From: JAICNR01 sp035687725
GTDB taxonomy: Bacteria; Gemmatimonadota; Gemmatimonadetes; JACCXV01; JAHWKZ01
Assembly: GCA_035687725.1 (NCBI GenBank)
Contig: DASRVB010000176.1
Span: 1 to 9,677 of the forward strand
Direction of reading: 5' to 3'
DNA length: 9,677 nucleotides
The notes below the pieces were generated by a model that searched no databases, was not told the DNA's origin, and was given only the letters and a program-made list of their open reading frames with translations. A program made the translations under genes and the position numbers. This document shows, piece after piece, positions 5,998 to 9,677 of the stretch; positions within the stretch are counted from its first letter, which is position 1; every line of letters begins with the position of its first letter.

Positions 5998-8281
5998 GGG
6001 GCTCTCCCGGCGGTGCGCTCCTCAATGCCCGGGGCTCCGGCGCTTCCACCGGCCCTTCCTGATCGGCATCCGCGTCGTCGACGAGCGTCGCGATGATGTC
6101 TCGATTGGCATCCACAACGTCCAGGAACCGCTGCGCGAGATCGGGATCGAACTGGGTGCCCGCGTTGCGGCGAATCTCCTCGCACGCGTAGCGCAGGCCG
6201 CGCGCGCGGTCCGCGTAGGGCCGGCCGCGGATCATCGCGTAGAACGCGTCCACCAGCGCGACTATCCGCGCCCCGTAGGGGATTGCATTGCCGACGAGCC
6301 CGTCGGGATAGCCCTTTCCGTCCCACCGTTCATGATGATGGCGGATGAACGGAATGGCTTCGTCGAGGCCCTTGAGCGGCTCGACGATCCGCGCGCCGAC
6401 GACCGGATGGCGGCGCACGATCTCGTACTCCTCGCGGGTGAGGTAGTCCTTCTTGTGGAGCACTTCGTCGCTGATCGAGAGCTTTCCGACATCCCGTAGG
6501 AGACACGCGATGTGGATCGTCCAGCGACCGCGTTCGGGAAGCGGCAGATGGGCGAGGAAGAGGTCGGTGATCGTCGACACGTCGCGCAGGGCCTCGATCG
6601 CGCCCGGGTCGCGCGCGCGCATGACGTTGGCCAGGGCCGCGATCACGTCCAGGTGGCGCATGAGGTTGCGGTTTTCGGCCACTCCGGAGAGCGCCAGTCG
6701 CACGGAGCGTACGGCGGAGTCGTCGCTGAGCGCCGGAGCCTCCTCGGGGGGTGGCGCGGCCCAGCCCTCGTCCCCCGGTGCCCCGAATCGCGTCGAGCGG
6801 TTCCGCCCATTGAACTTCGAGGCATAGAGGGCAACGTCCGCCTTGTGGAGCAGGTCGCTCGGCGTCACGGCGTCGTCGGGGCAGGTGGCCACGCCGATCG
6901 AGATCGTCACCGGATCGAGCAGCTCCTCGTGACCGGAAGCCGCCACGCGCGAGCGCAGGCGCTCGGCGACGAGGAGCGCGCGCTCGTTTCCAGTCTCGGG
7001 CAGGAGCACGGCGAACTCCTCGCCCCCGTAGCGCGCCACGGTGTCGATCCCGCGCACCTGATCTGCGAGGACGCGCGCAACCTGCTGGAGCACGCGATCG
7101 CCAGCGAGGTGACCGAACCGGTCGTTGACTCGCTTCAGGTAGTCGATGTCGATCATGAGCAGGCTGAACGAAGAGCCGGTGCGCTCGGTGCGCTCGATCT
7201 CCTCGCCCAGCGCGCGATGGAAGGCGCGCACGTTGAAGAGTCCCGTCAACGGATCTCTCCGCGCGGCCTCAGCGACTTCGGCGTACTCCTCGGCGCGCTG
7301 GAGGGCCTGGCCGGCCACGGCGGCGAGAACACGGCACAGCTTGATCTCCTGCTCGCCGAAATCCCTGCGAGTCTCCTCGAGGCGGACGAACAGCACGCCG
7401 CGCGAAGCCTCATCCTCGACGATCGGGACCACGAGGATGGAGGAGCCGAGCGCGCGCGCGGGGAGGGCCCGCCGGACCCCCGACATGCGCGGATTGGTTC
7501 CCGGCCGGGTGATGACGACCGGCTCCCGATCGTCCAGCGCGGTCTGGATCTCCGGATAGTCCGCCAGGTCGATCGTCACGTCGCGTCGCGGCACGCCGCG
7601 ATCCACCGCCGACACCACGCGGGCCGAGCGCCTGTCCTGATCCGCCAGGATCACCGAGACGCGATCGGCACGAAGGACGCGCGCCACGAACTCGGTGAGT
7701 CGATCGTACACGGTGTCCGCTTCGAGCGTGCCTGCCAGGAGCGTGCTTACTTCGAGTGCGTTGTCGAGGAGCGCGCTCGTCTGCTCCTCGCGGTCCAGAC
7801 CCTCGGTGAGGAATCCGACGATCCCGCTGGTCGTGAGCAGCAGGGAGACCTGGAGGATGAGAACTCCGGGGTCCTCGGTAAGCGTGCCGGCGTTGGCCAG
7901 CACGTGCGCAGCCGCCACGGCCGCTCCGAGCGAGACCGACCAGACGAGCCGGCGCGCGAGCGCGGCGAGCAGTACCGCCAGCAGGAAGAAGGCGTAGAAG
8001 ATCCAGGAGCCGGGCAGGGGATAGGCCAGGAACAGGGTGCCCAGCAGCGACAGCTCGATGAGGACGAATGCGAGGTCGAAGCCCCGGCGGGCGTAGAGGT
8101 GGCGGGGCAGGAACGCGTATCCGATGGTGGTCGCGAGATAGAGGACCCAGACCGTGACCAGAGAAGGGGTGAGTCCGTCGGTCGGGCCATACGACCAGAG
8201 GAGAACCCCGGTCGCCGCGGTAGCACATATGCGCAGGGCGACCAGGGTGCGCTTCTTCGACCACGCCTTCACTGCCACCAT
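5990..8281 (-). CDS. Membrane GGDEF/HD-GYP c-di-GMP protein with degenerate HD motif
   Basis: This 763-residue c-di-GMP signalling protein of the inner membrane has an N-terminal block of about six membrane segments (12-160), then a GAF-like domain (about 178-340). A GGDEF domain (about 345-500) has active site GGEEF (419-423) and an inhibitory I-site R410xxD413 five residues before it. An HD-GYP domain (about 540-735) follows. The cyclase half looks functional and product-inhibited. In the HD-GYP half, HHER..DGKGYP (649-659), H625 and D678 are kept. The HD pair, however, is R596-D597, and the first metal-ligand His of the family aligns without gaps to A564. Phosphodiesterase activity is therefore doubtful. 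It could act as a synthase, a c-di-GMP sensor, or retain altered activity. The ATG at 8281 has only a weak GGGG upstream. Confidence 0.93.
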   Translation of the reverse strand: MVAVKAWSKKRTLVALRICATAATGVLLWSYGPTDGLTPSLVTVWVLYLATTIGYAFLPRHLYARRGFDLAFVLIELSLLGTLFLAYPLPGSWIFYAFFLLAVLLAALARRLVWSVSLGAAVAAAHVLANAGTLTEDPGVLILQVSLLLTTSGIVGFLTEGLDREEQTSALLDNALEVSTLLAGTLEADTVYDRLTEFVARVLRADRVSVILADQDRRSARVVSAVDRGVPRRDVTIDLADYPEIQTALDDREPVVITRPGTNPRMSGVRRALPARALGSSILVVPIVEDEASRGVLFVRLEETRRDFGEQEIKLCRVLAAVAGQALQRAEEYAEVAEAARRDPLTGLFNVRAFHRALGEEIERTERTGSSFSLLMIDIDYLKRVNDRFGHLAGDRVLQQVARVLADQVRGIDTVARYGGEEFAVLLPETGNERALLVAERLRSRVAASGHEELLDPVTISIGVATCPDDAVTPSDLLHKADVALYASKFNGRNRSTRFGAPGDEGWAAPPPEEAPALSDDSAVRSVRLALSGVAENRNLMRHLDVIAALANVMRARDPGAIEALRDVSTITDLFLAHLPLPERGRWTIHIACLLRDVGKLSISDEVLHKKDYLTREEYEIVRRHPVVGARIVEPLKGLDEAIPFIRHHHERWDGKGYPDGLVGNAIPYGARIVALVDAFYAMIRGRPYADRARGLRYACEEIRRNAGTQFDPDLAQRFLDVVDANRDIIATLVDDADADQEGPVEAPEPRALRSAPPGEPLR

Positions 8282-8434
8282 AGCCCCGCCAGCGCGGAAG
8301 GGTCTTGCCGTTCACGCCAAGGATCGCTTGTCGGCTCGAGGATTGTCGGAACCCGGCTTGCCGCAACGGGTACCTGGGGACGAACATTATTGCCTGTCCG
8401 CCCCCCACACAAGCCCGTTACGGAGGATCCTTCG
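8282..8434. promoter_or_regulatory. Divergent intergenic region with 15-bp-spaced short repeats
   Basis: This 153-bp region lies between the divergent c-di-GMP gene and exported-protein gene, so it should hold both promoters. TTGTCGG at 8328 and 8343 and the related TTGCCGC at 8358 are exactly 15 bp apart; a further TTGCCGT lies at 8305. For the minus strand, a weak candidate promoter is TTGTGT (complement of 8407-8412) with AATAAT (complement of 8386-8391), 15 bp apart. For the plus strand, CATTAT (8385-8390) resembles a -10 but has no well-spaced -35. I see no terminator. Confidence 0.35.
8422..8426 (+). promoter_or_regulatory. Ribosome binding site deciding a TTG start
   Basis: GGAGG lies eight bases before the TTG at 8435. 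The frame is open for nearly 2 kb upstream, antisense to the c-di-GMP gene, so this site, with the signal peptide that begins at the TTG, is what fixes the start. Confidence 0.72.
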
Positions 8435-9259
8435 TTGAAGACATGCATTCCGATTTCTCTCGCCGCGCTGGCCTGGCTGGCCACCGGCGTCGATCCCGTG
8501 GCCGCGCAGACCTTGCGGTACGGCGCGGAGCCCGGCACCACGCACACCTACGTGCGGACGCAGCGGGACCACGTGACCCAGACGGTGAACGGGGCGGAGC
8601 AGACGGCGGACGTGAACAGCTACTGGCGATTCGACGCCATGATGAACGATTCCGAGGGCGGTGGCCGCTCGGTCGAGATCGTCCACGACAGCCTGTCGAT
8701 CCAGACCGCTCCACAGGCAGACAGCGACTTCAGCGCGCTGTACGGAAAGCCGGTGACGGTGAAGATGGACGATCGCGGCGCGGTGACGGAAGTGCTTCTG
8801 CCCGATTCGATTCCGCCCGCGGCCGCACGTCTAGACCTGGCTTCCACGTATCGCGGCTTCTATCCGGTCCTTCCGGTGGAGCCCGTGTCCGAGGGCGGAG
8901 GCTGGACGGACACCATGAGCCTGAAGACCAACCAGAACGGTCTCGACATGACGATCCAGCGCATCAACCACTACACCGCCCGGGGCAACGCGGAGTACGC
9001 CGGTCACACGGCGTTGCAGGTGGACTTCACGAGCGAGGTCGCCATCGAGGGCAGCGGGAGCCAGCAGGGCGCCGACATCTCGCTGAGCGGCACGGGGACG
9101 GGAACCGGATCGTTCTACTTCCTCGCCGATCCGGGCGTCTATCTCGGCGGGACGGAAACGGGCGAGATGAAGATGGACGCGTTCGTGGTCGCGGGCGGGC
9201 AGAACCTCGTGATCCCGATCGTGCAGCAGCGCGAGGAGACGATCGAGCTGGTCGACTGA
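8435..9259 (+). CDS. Exported protein of unknown function
   Basis: I cannot name this 274-residue protein with confidence. Starting at the TTG it has a classic signal peptide: MKT, a hydrophobic core (ISLAALAWLA), and a probable signal peptidase I site after VAA (22-24), giving a mature start at Gln25. There is no lipobox. The mature part is rich in Thr, Ser, Gly and Asp with alternating polar/hydrophobic stretches, suggesting a mainly beta-sheet secreted or periplasmic protein. The opening pattern (LRYGAEPGTTHTYVRTQRD, then TQTVNGAEQ) resembles exported DUF6263-type proteins, an impression from memory only. A GTGTGTG stretch lies near residue 215. Only one Cys (C4, in the signal peptide) is present, so the mature form has no disulfides. 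No enzymatic motif was found. Expression is presumably from 8282-8434. Confidence 0.78.
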   Translation: MKTCIPISLAALAWLATGVDPVAAQTLRYGAEPGTTHTYVRTQRDHVTQTVNGAEQTADVNSYWRFDAMMNDSEGGGRSVEIVHDSLSIQTAPQADSDFSALYGKPVTVKMDDRGAVTEVLLPDSIPPAAARLDLASTYRGFYPVLPVEPVSEGGGWTDTMSLKTNQNGLDMTIQRINHYTARGNAEYAGHTALQVDFTSEVAIEGSGSQQGADISLSGTGTGTGSFYFLADPGVYLGGTETGEMKMDAFVVAGGQNLVIPIVQQREETIELVD

Positions 9260-9269
9260 CCGGCCGGTC
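9258..9269. repeat. 12-bp perfect palindrome at the end of the exported-protein gene
   Basis: GACCGGCCGGTC is a perfect inverted repeat overlapping the last two bases of the stop codon. It has no loop and no following T run, so it is a poor intrinsic terminator. It may be a protein-binding site or chance in GC-rich DNA. The shorter palindrome GACCGGTC at 9317-9324 lies directly before the comM start. Confidence 0.3.
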
Positions 9270-9324
9270 CACGAGCAGACAGGCTGAGCCTTCGCCCGGT
9301 CCGCCTCTTGCACGGTGACCGGTC

Positions 9325-9677
9325 GTGCTCGCGCGCGTCCACACGGCATCGCTGCTCGGGCCGACGGCGCGACCGATCACCGTAGAGGTCGACCTCGCCC
9401 GGGGGCTGCCGACGTTCCACCTCGTCGGTCTTCCGGACGGAGCGGTGCGCGAAAGCCGCGAGCGGGTTACCGCGGCACTCGGGAACAGCGGCTTCGCGCT
9501 CCCCGTCCGTCGAATCACCGTCAATCTGGCGCCGGCCGACGAGCCCAAGCGGGGCTCCGGATTCGACCTGCCGATCGCGCTGGCGATCCTCGAGGCGGAC
9601 GGCTCGCTTGCTGCGTCCCGCGCCGCCGGGCCCCTGGCGGCGCTCGGGGAGCTGGCGCTCGACGGCCGCGTCCGACC
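9325..9677 (+). CDS. comM: ComM/YifB family AAA+ helicase-like protein (3' partial)
   Basis: This is the N-terminal 117 residues of a Mg-chelatase-like AAA+ protein. ComM is a hexameric helicase that promotes branch migration of incoming DNA during natural transformation in Vibrio and Haemophilus. The visible part holds the conserved N-terminal domain: VEVDLARGLPTFHLVGLPD (20-38), VRESRERV (41-48), NSGFALP, RITVNLAPAD and GFDLPIALAIL, then GELALDGRVR at the edge. The Walker motifs lie beyond the window. A TGA in the same frame at 9316-9318 leaves the GTG at 9325 as the first possible start; it gives the usual family N-terminus (LARVHTASLLG). No strong Shine-Dalgarno sequence or promoter was seen in the 65 bp before it. 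Confidence 0.93.
   Translation, partial: MLARVHTASLLGPTARPITVEVDLARGLPTFHLVGLPDGAVRESRERVTAALGNSGFALPVRRITVNLAPADEPKRGSGFDLPIALAILEADGSLAASRAAGPLAALGELALDGRVR

Noticed and set aside
6512..8434. Very long plus-strand open frame opposite the c-di-GMP gene, continuing into the exported-protein gene
   Set aside because: The minus-strand frame has clear GAF, GGDEF and HD-GYP motifs. The plus-strand translation is low-complexity, rich in Arg/Glu/His/Gly, and is a shadow of GC-rich codon use. Only the part from 8435 has a signal peptide and a ribosome binding site.
9258..9324. Intrinsic terminator between the exported-protein gene and comM
   Set aside because: The GACCGGCCGGTC palindrome has no loop and no T run follows; the second palindrome abuts the comM start codon.

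Overview
This is a GC-rich bacterial chromosomal window; hand counts give about 78% GC in 5401-5460 and under 60% in the toxin-antitoxin region. Most starts are GTG or TTG, and genes are packed tightly. A prepilin peptidase, an exported protein with a signal peptide and a membrane c-di-GMP protein suggest a Gram-negative-type lineage that carries pili or secretion systems. Nothing here fixes the phylum; a GC-rich environmental lineage from a metagenome would fit.

Layout. (1) 3-1511 (+): the end of a sigma-54 activator with a TPR-like N-terminal part, cut by the left edge. (2) 1571-4401 (+): a compact unit encoding prepilin peptidase (pilD), a GalU-type nucleotidyltransferase, an RNase Z-like metallo-beta-lactamase-fold hydrolase and YraN. 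The last three are linked by 4-nt stop/start overlaps (TTGA, GTGA), and a candidate promoter lies before pilD. (3) 4402-5150 (+): a lower-GC type II toxin-antitoxin module (ribbon-helix-helix antitoxin plus PIN toxin) with its own likely promoter and repeat-rich operator. (4) 5161-5997 (+): a CPBP-family membrane protease starting 10 nt after the toxin gene. (5) 5990-8281 (-): a six-TM/GAF/GGDEF/HD-GYP c-di-GMP protein convergent with, and overlapping by 8 bp, the protease gene. (6) 8282-8434: a divergent intergenic region with short repeats spaced 15 bp. (7) 8435-9259 (+): an exported protein of unknown function. (8) 9325 to the right edge (+): the start of comM.

How it fits together. pilD, yraN and comM belong to the type IV pilus/natural transformation sphere, and yraN and comM are neighbours in many genomes. 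Here about 4.9 kb separates them: the TA module, the protease, the c-di-GMP gene and the exported protein. The c-di-GMP protein has an intact GGEEF site and a product-inhibition site, but two metal-ligand histidines of its HD-GYP domain appear to be replaced. It may therefore be a net c-di-GMP synthase or sensor rather than a bifunctional enzyme. I see no clear new multi-gene system. The most notable items are the degenerate HD-GYP domain, the TA operator repeats and the TA-protease linkage. No gene-free stretch exceeds about 155 bases, and I found no RNA genes, CRISPR arrays or insertion sequences.
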